DNA of 64,000 bases. Origin: Herpetosiphon giganteus (GTDB taxonomy: Bacteria > Chloroflexota > Chloroflexia > Chloroflexales > Herpetosiphonaceae). Position 1 is the stretch's first letter; each line of letters starts with the position of its first letter. This document shows positions 7,933 to 16,718 of this stretch, in pieces. A model generated the notes under the pieces. The model did no database searches. It had not been told where the DNA came from and saw nothing but the letters and a program-made list of their open reading frames with translations. The stretch is taken from contig NZ_JAFBCZ010000010.1 of NCBI RefSeq assembly GCF_016907925.1, positions 62,001 through 126,000 of the forward strand, in the 5' to 3' direction. The position numbers and the translations under genes were made by a program.

Positions 7933-9813
7933 TTACGAAGCTGCGGCTAGCTCCGAAAGCTCCATCCAGCGTTCATAGCTTTGTTCTAAGGTTTGGCTAA
8001 CCTGCTCAAGCTCGCTGCTCAAGCGGTTATAGGCCTGATAATCGCTGCCTGCATTATTCAATGCCTCGTTGATTTCGGTTTGGCGGGCTTCCAAGCTGGC
8101 AATGGTTTTTTCCAGCTCGCTTAATTCGCGTTGTTGCTTAAAGCTTAGTTTACGCGGTTTTTCTTCGCGAGGGCGCTCTTGAGTTGACGATTTGGTTACA
8201 GCCTTGGCGCTGGCTTGCTCGCATTCGGAGGCCTCGCGATAGGCGCTGTAGTCGCCTGGGAAGTGGCGCACCTTGCCATCGCCCTCGAACACCAGCAAAT
8301 GATCAACCGTGTTATCGAGAAAGGCGCGATCGTGGGAAACCACAATCACTGCACCATTAAATTGCTCAATGTATTCTTCCAAAATTGCAATCGTCTGCAC
8401 ATCGAGATCGTTGCTTGGTTCGTCGAGCAGCAACACATTTGGGTTACGCATCAGGGTGCGCAATAAATACAAGCGCCGACGTTCGCCCCCAGACAAGCTG
8501 TGGATATAATCCCAGTGCTGGCTATTTGGAAACAAAAAGCGCTCAAGCATCTGGCTGGCGGTGCGCAACCCTTCGCCAGTTTGCACCAATTCTGCGCCAT
8601 CGCTCACATAATCGATCAGGCGTTGGTTGGGGTTAAGATCGCTGCTGCTTTGATCGTAATAGGCCACGTGGATGGTTTCGCCAACCACCAATTCGCCGCT
8701 ATCTGGCTGCAAACGCCCAGCAATTAAGTTAAGCAAGGTCGATTTGCCAACGCCGTTGGGGCCGATAATGCCCAAACGATCGTCACGAGTGAGCTGATAT
8801 TCAAAATTCTGCAATAAGGTTTTACCAGCAATTTGCTTATTCAGGCCATGCATTTCGATCAGCTTTTTGCCAAGCCGCCGCCCAGTTGATTCAAGCTCCA
8901 AGGTACCGCGTTCTTGGCGACGCTCTTGGTTGATCAAGGCATTGGCGCGATCGACGCGGGCTTGTTGTTTGGTGGTGCGGGCTTGCGCGCCTTGACGCAA
9001 CCAGGCCAATTCGCGGCGCACTTCGTTGCGATGATCAAGCTCGGCCTTGGCGCGTTGGCGTTCGCGCTCAATCCGCTCAGCTACAAAGCGCTCGTAATTG
9101 CCAGGATAGGAGTGCAATTGGCGATCTTCAAGCTCGATAATTGCCGTCACCACCCGATCCAAAAAGTAGCGATCGTGGGTGATCATCAATAATGCGCCTT
9201 GCAAATTGGCCAAATAGCCTTCGAGCCAAGCGACCGTGGTTGGGTCGATGTGGTTGGTGGGTTCGTCGAGAATCAACAAATCGGGCTTTTCGATCAGCAC
9301 CCGCGCCATGGCCACCCGCTTGCGTTGGCCACCAGAAAGCGTGCCAAGTTGGGCATCGAGCGTGGTAATGCCGAGCCGCGAAAGCACCGTGCGCGCGCTC
9401 AATTCGGTATCCCAAGCATCGAGCGTGGTCAGGCGTTCACTGAGTTCGGCAACGGCAGCCAGCGCTTTAGCATCGTTGGGGTTTTGCTCAAGTTGCAAGC
9501 TGGCGAGTGTATATTGGCTGAGCAAAGTTGCGCCTTCACCCGCCGCAGCATAGACATATTCAAGCACTGTTTGGTTGGCATCCATCGGCGGATCTTGAGC
9601 CAAATAGCCAACCCGACAATCTTTGCGCAAGGTTACGCGGCCAGTATCTGGTTGTTCTAAGCCAGCCGCAATTTTCAAGAGCGTTGATTTACCGCTGCCA
9701 TTGACCCCGATTAAGCCAATCCGATCGCCACTTGCTAAGCCCAAGGAAATATTTTCAAACAACACTTTAGGGCCATAGGCTTTGGAAACAGTTTCTAAAT
9801 TGATAATGTTCAT
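7933..9813 (-). CDS. ABC-F family ATPase (Uup-like)
   Basis: Soluble tandem ATPase of 626 residues without membrane segments. Both nucleotide-binding domains are complete: Walker A GVNGSGKST and GPNGVGKST, signature motifs LSGGQRKR and LSGGERRR, and Walker B ending in DEPTNHID and DEPSNDLD. The segment between them is the charged P-site-tRNA-interaction linker of ABC-F proteins. The C-terminal 70 or so residues are a coiled coil (KQQRELSELEKTIASLE), as in Uup. Family members act on ribosomes or nucleic acid rather than in transport. It starts 20 bases after the Ser/Thr kinase gene and seems co-transcribed with the signalling genes downstream. Uup is the best guess; other ABC-F subtypes are possible. 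Confidence 0.9.
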   Translation of the reverse strand: MNIINLETVSKAYGPKVLFENISLGLASGDRIGLIGVNGSGKSTLLKIAAGLEQPDTGRVTLRKDCRVGYLAQDPPMDANQTVLEYVYAAAGEGATLLSQYTLASLQLEQNPNDAKALAAVAELSERLTTLDAWDTELSARTVLSRLGITTLDAQLGTLSGGQRKRVAMARVLIEKPDLLILDEPTNHIDPTTVAWLEGYLANLQGALLMITHDRYFLDRVVTAIIELEDRQLHSYPGNYERFVAERIERERQRAKAELDHRNEVRRELAWLRQGAQARTTKQQARVDRANALINQERRQERGTLELESTGRRLGKKLIEMHGLNKQIAGKTLLQNFEYQLTRDDRLGIIGPNGVGKSTLLNLIAGRLQPDSGELVVGETIHVAYYDQSSSDLNPNQRLIDYVSDGAELVQTGEGLRTASQMLERFLFPNSQHWDYIHSLSGGERRRLYLLRTLMRNPNVLLLDEPSNDLDVQTIAILEEYIEQFNGAVIVVSHDRAFLDNTVDHLLVFEGDGKVRHFPGDYSAYREASECEQASAKAVTKSSTQERPREEKPRKLSFKQQRELSELEKTIASLEARQTEINEALNNAGSDYQAYNRLSSELEQVSQTLEQSYERWMELSELAAAS

Positions 9814-9833
9814 GGATTCCTAACACAACTAAT

Positions 9834-12419
9834 TTATGGTGCGACATCCTGCGCACATCGAAAACCAACATTAATATTGGCAAGCTCGGGGCGGAACGAA
9901 TTGCGGCCTGTCGTATGCGCCGACATCAAATCATCGAACCACGAGCCACCACGCAACACCCGCGAACCATCACCGCTAGGCAATTCTCGCCCATCATTGG
10001 GATGGTAAGGATAGGGAATATACAGTGATTGCGTCCATTCCCAGACATTGCCTGCAAGATCTAGTGTGCCATAGGGTCCAGCGTTTGGCAATGAACCAAC
10101 AGGCATAGTGCGGCCTGGCCCAAAATCTTTGATATTGAGCAAACTTGCATCAGCTTGGTCGCCCCACGGAAAAATCGTGCGTTGATCGCCACGGGCAGCA
10201 CGCTCCCACTCGGCCTCAGTTGGCAAGCGCTTGCCTCGCCAGTCGCAATAGCTGCGCGCATCATCCCAGGTTACATTGACCACTGGATGTTGGCTTAAAG
10301 AAATTGGCACGGTGCGCTCAGGTAGCCACAACGAAAGCCCAACCGGATCGAACGAGTTGGTTGGTACAGGACGAGCGGTGGCGCTGATAAATTCAGTATA
10401 AGCTTGGTTGGTCACTTCAGTATGGTCAAGGTAAAAGGCAGTCGTTGAAATGGGCGTTGATGGTTCTTCGTTCTGCAAGCCTTCCCAGCCATAAACCTGT
10501 TTGTAATGCGCCAAATCTTCTGCTGTCGCGCCCATCGTCCAGCGCCCGCCAGCAATAAAATCCATGCCTTCGGGCACATAAAAATTGGTAGTTACGCAGC
10601 GAAAGCCAATAATATTCAAGGGCAATTCGGGGTCGCGGCGTTCGCGCACAGCAGCGCGGGCATTCTCAGGGTTGGTGCCGCTAAAACTGCCACGCAGAAT
10701 CCGCGCACCAGGTTGGGTGGGCACTTCGCGGCCATCGCCAGCATTGTAGGGATAGGGAAAATCAAGGCTGCTTGTCCATTCCCACACATTGCCCGCCAAA
10801 TCGAGCACACCTTCGGGCGTTGCACCAGTGGGATAGCTACCAACTGCTTGGGTATCGCCAGCAACGCCAGCGCCCCACGCATTCAAACGGCTCGCATCCC
10901 ATTCGTTGCCCCACGGATAGCGGCGGCCTTCAGTGCCACGGGCAGCGCGCTCCCACTCGGCCTCGTTGGGCAGGCGCTTATTTTGGGCTTGGCAATAGGT
11001 TGCTGCTTGCTGCCAAGTCACATTGATCATTGGGTAATTGCTGTAGGCTTGGTTATCGTAATAATCAGTTACGGTCAACGAGCTACGATCTGCTGGCTCG
11101 CTACAGCGTTGTTGAGCAACACACTCGCGATAGGCGGCAACGCTGATCTCGGTGCGATCAATATAAAAGGTTGGCAAGTAGCCACGGCCAACTGGCCGCT
11201 CGTTGGGCGGGCCATCAGTGCTGCCAATCACAAACGTCCCAGCCGGAATCGCAACCATGCCTGGTGGCGCTGGCCCAATCACAACTGGCACAATTGGAGC
11301 CTCGGTTGGGGTTGCTGCTACAAGGCTCGGCGTGCTTTGGGCAACGCTGGTTGGCACAAGTTTGGTTTCAAATAGGCCGAAACTGCGGGCCAGCAAAAAG
11401 CCAATCACCCCTACGCTCACCAACGCCAACGCCAGCCACCACCAATTTGAGGCTTTAGATTTGGGCGTGATTGCTTGATGGATTACGGTGGCATCAGGCA
11501 GGGCAGCAACCTGAATTGGATTTAATGCCTGATCGACAGCAATTTGAAAATCGCGCATCGATTGAAAGCGATCATCAGGGTCGGGATGCATCGCGCGATG
11601 CAGGACATCGCTCAAGGCAGTTGGCACGGTTTCGCGCAAATTATGGGCTAATGGCGGGCGGGTACTTTCGCGTTTGGCAGGCTCAAAGCGGGTGATCAGT
11701 TCGTGAATCACCATCGCCAAGCTATAAATATCCGAGCGCTGGTCGGTTTGGCCAAAGCCATATTGCTCAGGCGGTGCATAGCCAGGCGTGCCATAAATCA
11801 CCGTATCGCCTTCTTGGCCATGCTTAAACAAGCGCGCAATCCCAAAATCGATCAAGGCAATGCGGCCATCAGGGCGGAGCATAATGTTGGGTGGCTTGAG
11901 ATCGCGATAGATAATCGGCGGATTTTGATTATGTAAATATTGCAGCACGTTGGTTAATTGGCGCATCCAATCGATCACCGTTTCCAAGGCCAATGGCTCG
12001 ATGCGGCCTTCCAACTCGGCGCGCAGGGTTTGGCCCTCGACATATTCCATCACCAAAAACTCGTTCTCAGTATGGCGGAATTGGTCGATAACCCGCGGTA
12101 AATTGGGGTGGCTCAAGCGAGCCAACAAGGCAGCCTCGCGCCGAAACTCGCCAATCGCCCGCTCCCAAGCATCGGTATCGCCTGGTTGGTGCAAGCCGGT
12201 CATCTCTTTGAGCGCAACAGGCGCATCACCAAGGCGGCGATCGGTCGCCAGATAGACCGCGCCCATGCCACCACGGGCCAAGGGCCGAATCACCACATAG
12301 CGATCAATTAAAATATCGCCATTGGCAAGGCGGCCAGTCCAACGGGGCAGACCAGCACCACACTTAGGGCAAAAACGTGCCCCAGTTTTCAATTCGGTTG
12401 AACAGCGTGGACAAACCAT
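9834..12419 (-). CDS. Membrane Ser/Thr protein kinase with N-terminal zinc ribbon and two extracytoplasmic FGE-sulfatase domains
   Basis: 861-residue fusion. A zinc ribbon (CPRC...CPKC, residues 3-20) leads into a Hanks-type kinase at about 40-300 with GRGGMG-like loop ARGGMGAVY, catalytic YRDLKPPN and DFGIAR. One membrane helix follows at about 325-347, and then two copies of the FGE/SUMF1 fold (about 385-625 and 628-861), each beginning PxGM and ending GFRC. The FGE domains should face outside. In both, the C-x4-C catalytic cysteines of true formylglycine-generating enzymes are missing from the equivalent segment before GFRC, so they are probably binding or structural modules (inference). 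It is the first gene of a run with ABC-F, a hybrid histidine kinase and an OmpR-type regulator. Confidence 0.93.
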   Translation of the reverse strand: MVCPRCSTELKTGARFCPKCGAGLPRWTGRLANGDILIDRYVVIRPLARGGMGAVYLATDRRLGDAPVALKEMTGLHQPGDTDAWERAIGEFRREAALLARLSHPNLPRVIDQFRHTENEFLVMEYVEGQTLRAELEGRIEPLALETVIDWMRQLTNVLQYLHNQNPPIIYRDLKPPNIMLRPDGRIALIDFGIARLFKHGQEGDTVIYGTPGYAPPEQYGFGQTDQRSDIYSLAMVIHELITRFEPAKRESTRPPLAHNLRETVPTALSDVLHRAMHPDPDDRFQSMRDFQIAVDQALNPIQVAALPDATVIHQAITPKSKASNWWWLALALVSVGVIGFLLARSFGLFETKLVPTSVAQSTPSLVAATPTEAPIVPVVIGPAPPGMVAIPAGTFVIGSTDGPPNERPVGRGYLPTFYIDRTEISVAAYRECVAQQRCSEPADRSSLTVTDYYDNQAYSNYPMINVTWQQAATYCQAQNKRLPNEAEWERAARGTEGRRYPWGNEWDASRLNAWGAGVAGDTQAVGSYPTGATPEGVLDLAGNVWEWTSSLDFPYPYNAGDGREVPTQPGARILRGSFSGTNPENARAAVRERRDPELPLNIIGFRCVTTNFYVPEGMDFIAGGRWTMGATAEDLAHYKQVYGWEGLQNEEPSTPISTTAFYLDHTEVTNQAYTEFISATARPVPTNSFDPVGLSLWLPERTVPISLSQHPVVNVTWDDARSYCDWRGKRLPTEAEWERAARGDQRTIFPWGDQADASLLNIKDFGPGRTMPVGSLPNAGPYGTLDLAGNVWEWTQSLYIPYPYHPNDGRELPSGDGSRVLRGGSWFDDLMSAHTTGRNSFRPELANINVGFRCAQDVAP

Positions 12420-12454
12420 GGATTACGCCTCGTGTGCAGCAGCAGTGTCATCCT

Positions 12455-12483
12455 ATTGTAGCATCTCGATCAAGCCATCTCAA
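12455..12483 (-). promoter_or_regulatory. Sigma70-type promoter of the kinase/ABC-F run
   Basis: On the minus strand TTGAGA, a 17-base spacer and TACAAT lie about 40 bases before the zinc-ribbon kinase start. This is a consensus match only. The rest of 12420-12694 shows nothing else I can support. Confidence 0.55.
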
Positions 12484-12694
12484 TCGTTAGAATCGGCTAT
12501 TTACCAAGCCTGCTACACTGAAAACCCTTGACACCCAAGCAATGCGGGGGATTCGCCTTGGATAGCCCAAGCCAATAGACAAACTTGTCTTTGTTGATCG
12601 CTGCTCGCAAGCGTTTGAGGTTAAAACTACTGCGTCTCAATGCTTAGCACAATTGAATGAGCACAATCTGGTCTAGCACTTCCATTTACGATCA

Positions 12695-12724
12695 TTGACT
12701 TATCGTTCCAACATGTGCTATACT
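12695..12724 (+). promoter_or_regulatory. Sigma70-type promoter of the TetR operon
   Basis: TTGACT, an 18-base spacer and TATACT. The predicted transcript would begin near 12731, just before AGGAG and the chosen tetR start. This also rules out the upstream in-frame start at 12715. Confidence 0.65.
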
Positions 12725-12753
12725 TCGCGACAAGCAGGAGTATGAGACGACTT

Positions 12754-13335
12754 ATGGCAGGAAAGAAAGCATTTGAGCCTCAACGGGTTCTCGAAAAAGC
12801 CATGAACGCCTTTTGGGAACGTGGTTATGAAGGGCTATCAATCGAAGATCTCGTCCAAGTTACGGGGATCGGGCGCGGTAGTCTCTATGGAACGTTTGGC
12901 GATAAACATGCGCTGTACCTAGCGGCACTTAATCAATATACTACCGCTATTAAAGCCCAAACTACGGCTATTTTGGCGCAAACTGGCTCACTCCAAGGTG
13001 TATTAGGCCAGCTTTTCCAAGCCCAGGTTGATGCCTTGCTGCACGACCCAGCGCGGCGTGGCTGTTTTTTGGTTAATGCATCATTAGAAATAGCTCCGCA
13101 TGATCATGCCGTTAACGAGATCATCCAGTCGGCATTAAACGAGTTCGAAGAAGCACTCTATCGGCTGCTGATCAAAGCGCAGGTTGCGGGGGAACTTTCG
13201 TGGCAACACGATCCCCATCAATTGGCGCATTTCTTGGTAGGAACCTTTATCAGCCTACGCGTGCTTGCGCGCAGCCAGCAGCAGCGGGGAATGCTCGACG
13301 ATATTGTAAAAACGGCTTTATCGATTTTCAACTAA
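12754..13335 (+). CDS. TetR/AcrR family transcriptional regulator
   Basis: 193 residues. The N-terminal DNA-binding domain shows the family pattern: VLEKAMNAFWERGYEGLSIE, then the helix-turn-helix LVQVTGIGRGSLYGTFGDKH. The C-terminal ligand-binding part fits the YxaF/TetR_C type by length and by the segment DPARRGCFLVNASLE. I start at MAGKKAFEP; a start four codons earlier sits too close to the AGGAG. Downstream, an oxidoreductase pair in the same direction makes it the likely local repressor. A 24-base palindrome directly after its stop is a candidate binding site. Confidence 0.9.
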   Translation: MAGKKAFEPQRVLEKAMNAFWERGYEGLSIEDLVQVTGIGRGSLYGTFGDKHALYLAALNQYTTAIKAQTTAILAQTGSLQGVLGQLFQAQVDALLHDPARRGCFLVNASLEIAPHDHAVNEIIQSALNEFEEALYRLLIKAQVAGELSWQHDPHQLAHFLVGTFISLRVLARSQQQRGMLDDIVKTALSIFN

Positions 13336-13349
13336 ATTTTTTTGGCTTC

Positions 13350-13373
13350 ATGTTTGAACGATTATTCAAACAT
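13350..13373. promoter_or_regulatory. Perfect palindrome, candidate TetR operator
   Basis: Arms ATGTTTGAA and TTCAAACAT are perfect complements around a 6-base centre, between tetR and the SDR gene. No T run follows, so it fits an operator better than a terminator. I found no second copy at the tetR promoter. Confidence 0.4.
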
Positions 13374-13397
13374 AGCTATTCATGAAGGAACAGATTA

Positions 13398-14207
13398 ATG
13401 ACATCGCAGCAAAAGGTCGTACTCATCACGGGCGCATCATCGGGGATTGGGCAAGCAACTGCGGAACTCTTGACAGCCAAAGGATTTCGGGTTTTCGGCA
13501 CGAGCCGCAACCCAATTTCACACAAGCATTCATTTACTTGGCTACCACTGGATGTCCGCTCGGATGATTCGGTAGATGCAGCGGTTCAATCGCTACTAGG
13601 CCAGACTGGACGGCTTGATATCCTCGTCAATAATGCAGGTTATGTGCAGTTTGGTGCGGTTGAGGAAAGTAGCATTGCCGATGCGCAAGCTCAGTTCGAC
13701 ACCAATCTGTTCGGTGTTATCCGCATGATCAAGGCGGTAATGCCGATTATGCGCCAGCAAGGAAGCGGACAGATTATCAATGTTAGCTCAATCGTTGGGC
13801 ATATTGCGCCGCCATATGGCGGCTTGTATAGCGCAAGCAAATTTGCCTTGGAAGGCCTGAGCGAATCTCTTAGTGCCGAGGTTCGGCAGTTCGGCGTGAG
13901 CGTCTCGCTGGTCGAGCCAAGCTACGTGAATACGCCGTTCGTTGCCCAATGGCCGACCACCGCGATTGACGACTATACCCCAGGTCGCCAAAGTGCTCAG
14001 CAAAGCCTTGTCACGAATGCCAAGAAAGGCATGGACCCTGGCGCAGTAGCCCGTGTGATCCTTCGCGCCGCAACGAGCAAGCCTCGTCTGCGCTATCCCG
14101 TTGGCGTAGATGGAACCATCGCCCTGATGCTCCAGCGTGTGCTTCCAGAGCCAGTATTTGAGGCGTTCAAACGCCGCCTGTTCAGTGGTGGCAAGACCGC
14201 TGCCTAG
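13398..14207 (+). CDS. Short-chain dehydrogenase/reductase (SDR)
   Basis: 269-residue classical SDR expected to use NAD(P)H for carbonyl/alcohol interconversion. It has the Rossmann glycine motif TGASSGIG, the NNAG motif, catalytic Ser in NVSSIVG and the YxxxK pair in YSASK. A GGA lies before the ATG. The substrate cannot be read from the sequence. It sits between a TetR regulator and an MDR-type reductase in one direction, so an inducible detoxification or redox operon is plausible (inference). Confidence 0.93.
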   Translation: MTSQQKVVLITGASSGIGQATAELLTAKGFRVFGTSRNPISHKHSFTWLPLDVRSDDSVDAAVQSLLGQTGRLDILVNNAGYVQFGAVEESSIADAQAQFDTNLFGVIRMIKAVMPIMRQQGSGQIINVSSIVGHIAPPYGGLYSASKFALEGLSESLSAEVRQFGVSVSLVEPSYVNTPFVAQWPTTAIDDYTPGRQSAQQSLVTNAKKGMDPGAVARVILRAATSKPRLRYPVGVDGTIALMLQRVLPEPVFEAFKRRLFSGGKTAA

Positions 14208-14231
14208 TCTATCAACTACGAACGGCAGCAC

Positions 14232-14260
14232 GCTGATGGGAAAACGAAATTCCCATCAGC
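14232..14260 (+). other. Perfect hairpin between the SDR and MDR genes
   Basis: Arms GCTGATGGGAA and TTCCCATCAGC pair over 11 bases around a 7-base loop. There is no T run after it, so it may be an mRNA-processing or stability element, or a weak terminator. Confidence 0.45.
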
Positions 14261-14292
14261 AGCGCCAGATACAACGATAGGAGCAACACATT

Positions 14293-15297
14293 ATGATGAA
14301 AGCCTTCTTCATCGAGCGCTATGGAAACAAGGATCGTGTGCAGGCTGGCGATCTGCCAATTCCAGAACTGCGGGATACTGATCTATTGATTCAGATCCAC
14401 GCCGCTGGAGTTAACCCGTTGGATAACAAAATTAGGGACGGCGCGTTCAAAGCTATCTTGCCATATCGCTTCCCGCTTATTTTGGGCAATGATGTCGCTG
14501 GAGTTGTGGTTAAGGTTGGATCAAAGGTACAGCGATTCAAGCTAGGCGATGAGGTTTATGCTCGGCCAGCTGCCGACCGGATTGGAACCTTTGCCGAATT
14601 CATTGCTATCAGCGAAGCTGATGTCGCGATCAAGCCCAAAAAGCTAAGCATGGCCGAAGCGGCTTCCTTTCCGTTGGTCGGCCTGACCGCTTGGCAAGCC
14701 TTGATCGAACAAGCACAGCTCAAAAAAGGCCAAAAAGTTTTCATTCAGGCCGGTTCTGGCGGGGTTGGGACAATTGCAATTCAGCTAGCCAAACATGTGG
14801 GGGCGATTGTCGCCACAACCACGAGCAAGGCAAATTTCGATTTTGTGAAGCGCCTTGGGGCCGATATTGTGATTGATTACAAGACCGAGGATTTCGAAAC
14901 AATCCTGAAGGACTATGATGTGGTCTTGAATAGTCAAGAGGGAGCGATCGTCGAAAAATCGCTTCGCGTACTAAAGCCTGGCGGAACGCTGATCTCGATT
15001 TCGGGACCACCTGATCCCGCGTTTGGTCAAGAAATTGGCGCGAAGTGGCCCGTTCGCATGCTTTTGCGCTTTTTGAGTTCTCGGATTCGCAAAAAAGCTC
15101 AACAACAGCAGGTACGCTATTCATTTCTGTTTATGCGGGCACACGGCGAGCAGCTCAGCGAACTTAGTTCGTTGATCGACGCTGGAACTATCAACCCCAT
15201 TGTGGATCGAAGTTTTGCTTTCGAAGCAACCAAAGAGGCCTTGGACTACGTAGAAACAGGCCGCGTAAAAGGCAAGGTCGTTATCACGATGCGCTAA
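14293..15297 (+). CDS. Medium-chain (MDR) NADP-dependent alcohol dehydrogenase / quinone reductase family
   Basis: 334 residues with the GroES-like N-terminal domain (HAAGVNPLDNKIRDG) and a Rossmann domain with QAGSGGVGTIAIQLAK. The cysteine and histidine ligands of zinc-dependent alcohol dehydrogenases are absent, so it belongs to the zinc-free quinone oxidoreductase-like group. An AGGAG lies 9 bases before the ATG. A second in-frame ATG follows directly. It is the last gene of the TetR operon. The substrate is unknown. Confidence 0.9.
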   Translation: MMKAFFIERYGNKDRVQAGDLPIPELRDTDLLIQIHAAGVNPLDNKIRDGAFKAILPYRFPLILGNDVAGVVVKVGSKVQRFKLGDEVYARPAADRIGTFAEFIAISEADVAIKPKKLSMAEAASFPLVGLTAWQALIEQAQLKKGQKVFIQAGSGGVGTIAIQLAKHVGAIVATTTSKANFDFVKRLGADIVIDYKTEDFETILKDYDVVLNSQEGAIVEKSLRVLKPGGTLISISGPPDPAFGQEIGAKWPVRMLLRFLSSRIRKKAQQQQVRYSFLFMRAHGEQLSELSSLIDAGTINPIVDRSFAFEATKEALDYVETGRVKGKVVITMR

Positions 15298-15614
15298 GTT
15301 GCGCTTCATTACGTTTTGGGAGATGGGAATGCTTTATCTATTAAATGATGCCCGTCAAGGTATCAGCATGGATTTTCATTCGATGGAGTATAGATTTTAA
15401 AACCCCAATCAATCGATCTAGTCCCCTGATCAAGATTGTATGCATCCGACGGAATAGCTTCTGGAGCGCCCCGAAAAGCAGGCTATTCCGTCGGATTGAA
15501 CCATTGGTGGTTGGCGCTAACTAGTAGGCCACGCGAAAACCACCTGATCGCGTGTCTCTCCTGGATAAACATTTACAACAATTAAAATCCCCCCGTGTGG
15601 GGGTCAAACGGCTG
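15298..15614. other. Gene-free spacer with two hairpins
   Basis: No coding potential is convincing here. It contains a long perfect foldback at 15444-15496, described separately. A small hairpin of five C and five G with loop GTGT lies at 15590-15603, just upstream of the promoter of the next gene. Confidence 0.5.
15444..15496. repeat. Perfect 15-base inverted repeat with 23-base loop
   Basis: Arms ATCCGACGGAATAGC and GCTATTCCGTCGGAT are exact complements. No T run follows on either side. It could be a terminator-like structure, a protein-binding site or a relic of a mobile element. The sequence does not decide. Confidence 0.6.
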
Positions 15615-15642
15615 TTGCATCACCCGTATGGCGTGCTATACT
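15615..15642 (+). promoter_or_regulatory. Sigma70-type promoter of the NarL-type two-component pair
   Basis: TTGCAT, a 16-base spacer and TATACT with the same TGCTATACTTC context as the tetR promoter. It ends about 40 bases before the kinase start. Confidence 0.55.
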
Positions 15643-15682
15643 TCAGATCTCAGAACTAGTACCATGATGGAAGGAAGTCCTT

Positions 15683-16696
15683 GTGGCTGATGCAGCAGCG
15701 TTACTTACCCAAGCACAGACCCAATTGGCGCATGCCTTGCAGGCCTTGCGAGGTGAGGCGGCGCAACTGCGCGAGCAACATACCGCAATCACCCAACAAG
15801 GACGCAAAATGTATCGCACTGCCGATGAACTTGCGGTACAACGAACCTTCGCCGAACAACTCAACACGCCAGCAGTTGGCCGTTTGCGCCAACAAGAAGC
15901 AGAGTTGCGCAGCAAAATGGCGGCGATCGATGCCGAAACGAGTGCCACTGCTGAAGCACTCAAACGCCTCGAACAGCTCATTCGCCAAATTGAGATGAGC
16001 AGCACCAGCCTCAGTGGCACAACCAGCATTGGCCAACAAAATGATCCGTGGGCCTTAGCCTTACGTGGTCAGATTGTCCAAGGCCGCGAAGACGAGCGCT
16101 TACGCCTGGCCCGTGAAGTCCACGATGGGCCAGCCCAAGTTTTAGCCAACGTCTTGATGGGCTTGGAACATGCCATGAATTTGCAGCAGGGTAATCCGGC
16201 CCAGCTTGAACCATTTTTAAACGAATTACGCAGCGCTGCTCGCCAAGGACTCCACGAAGTGCGCGGCTTTATCGCCGATTTGCGGCCAGGTGCGCTCGAC
16301 CAAGGTTTCCCCACCGCCTTGGCCGATTATGTCCAGAAATATCAACAAATTACCAAGGTCAAAGTCACAATTGACCTGCTCCACTGGCCAACCCGCCTTC
16401 CTGCTGAAGCTGAGATTGTGCTCTATCGGGTAACACAAGAAGCATTGCAGAATATTCACAAACATGCGCGCAATGCCAATGTTTTGATCCGCAGTGTGTT
16501 GCAAGGCAACCTGCTGATCGTCACCATCCGCGACGATGGCCCAGGCTTTGATCCACGTGAAGTTGTGCGGCGCTCTGGCAAAGAGAGTTGGGGATTGACC
16601 AGTATGCGCGAACGAGTCGCCTTACTTGGCGGAGATTTTGCCATTGCTTCACGCCTAGGGGCTGGCACTGAAGTGACCATCAGGATTAGCATCTAA
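15683..16696 (+). CDS. Cytoplasmic sensor histidine kinase, DegS/NarX (HisKA_3) type
   Basis: 337 residues starting at a GTG with AAGGAAG just upstream. Residues 1-110 are a long coiled coil without membrane segments, as in DegS-like sensors. The HisKA_3 domain has the phosphorylated histidine in REVHDGPAQVL. The HATPase has VTQEALQNIHKHA, RDDGPGFDP and WGLTSMRERV. The next gene, 22 bases downstream, is a NarL-type regulator, which is the normal partner of this kinase class. The signal is unknown and must be cytoplasmic. Confidence 0.93.
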   Translation: MADAAALLTQAQTQLAHALQALRGEAAQLREQHTAITQQGRKMYRTADELAVQRTFAEQLNTPAVGRLRQQEAELRSKMAAIDAETSATAEALKRLEQLIRQIEMSSTSLSGTTSIGQQNDPWALALRGQIVQGREDERLRLAREVHDGPAQVLANVLMGLEHAMNLQQGNPAQLEPFLNELRSAARQGLHEVRGFIADLRPGALDQGFPTALADYVQKYQQITKVKVTIDLLHWPTRLPAEAEIVLYRVTQEALQNIHKHARNANVLIRSVLQGNLLIVTIRDDGPGFDPREVVRRSGKESWGLTSMRERVALLGGDFAIASRLGAGTEVTIRISI

Positions 16697-16718
16697 GCTC
16701 ACCCAGAAGGAGATACCC

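Noticed and set aside
10506-11375. Plus-strand frame of 289 codons
   Set aside because: Antisense to the FGE domains of the kinase. No family pattern and no ribosome-binding site.
13350-13373. Terminator of tetR
   Set aside because: The palindrome has no T tract after it and lies near the next start, so an operator fits better, though this is not proven.
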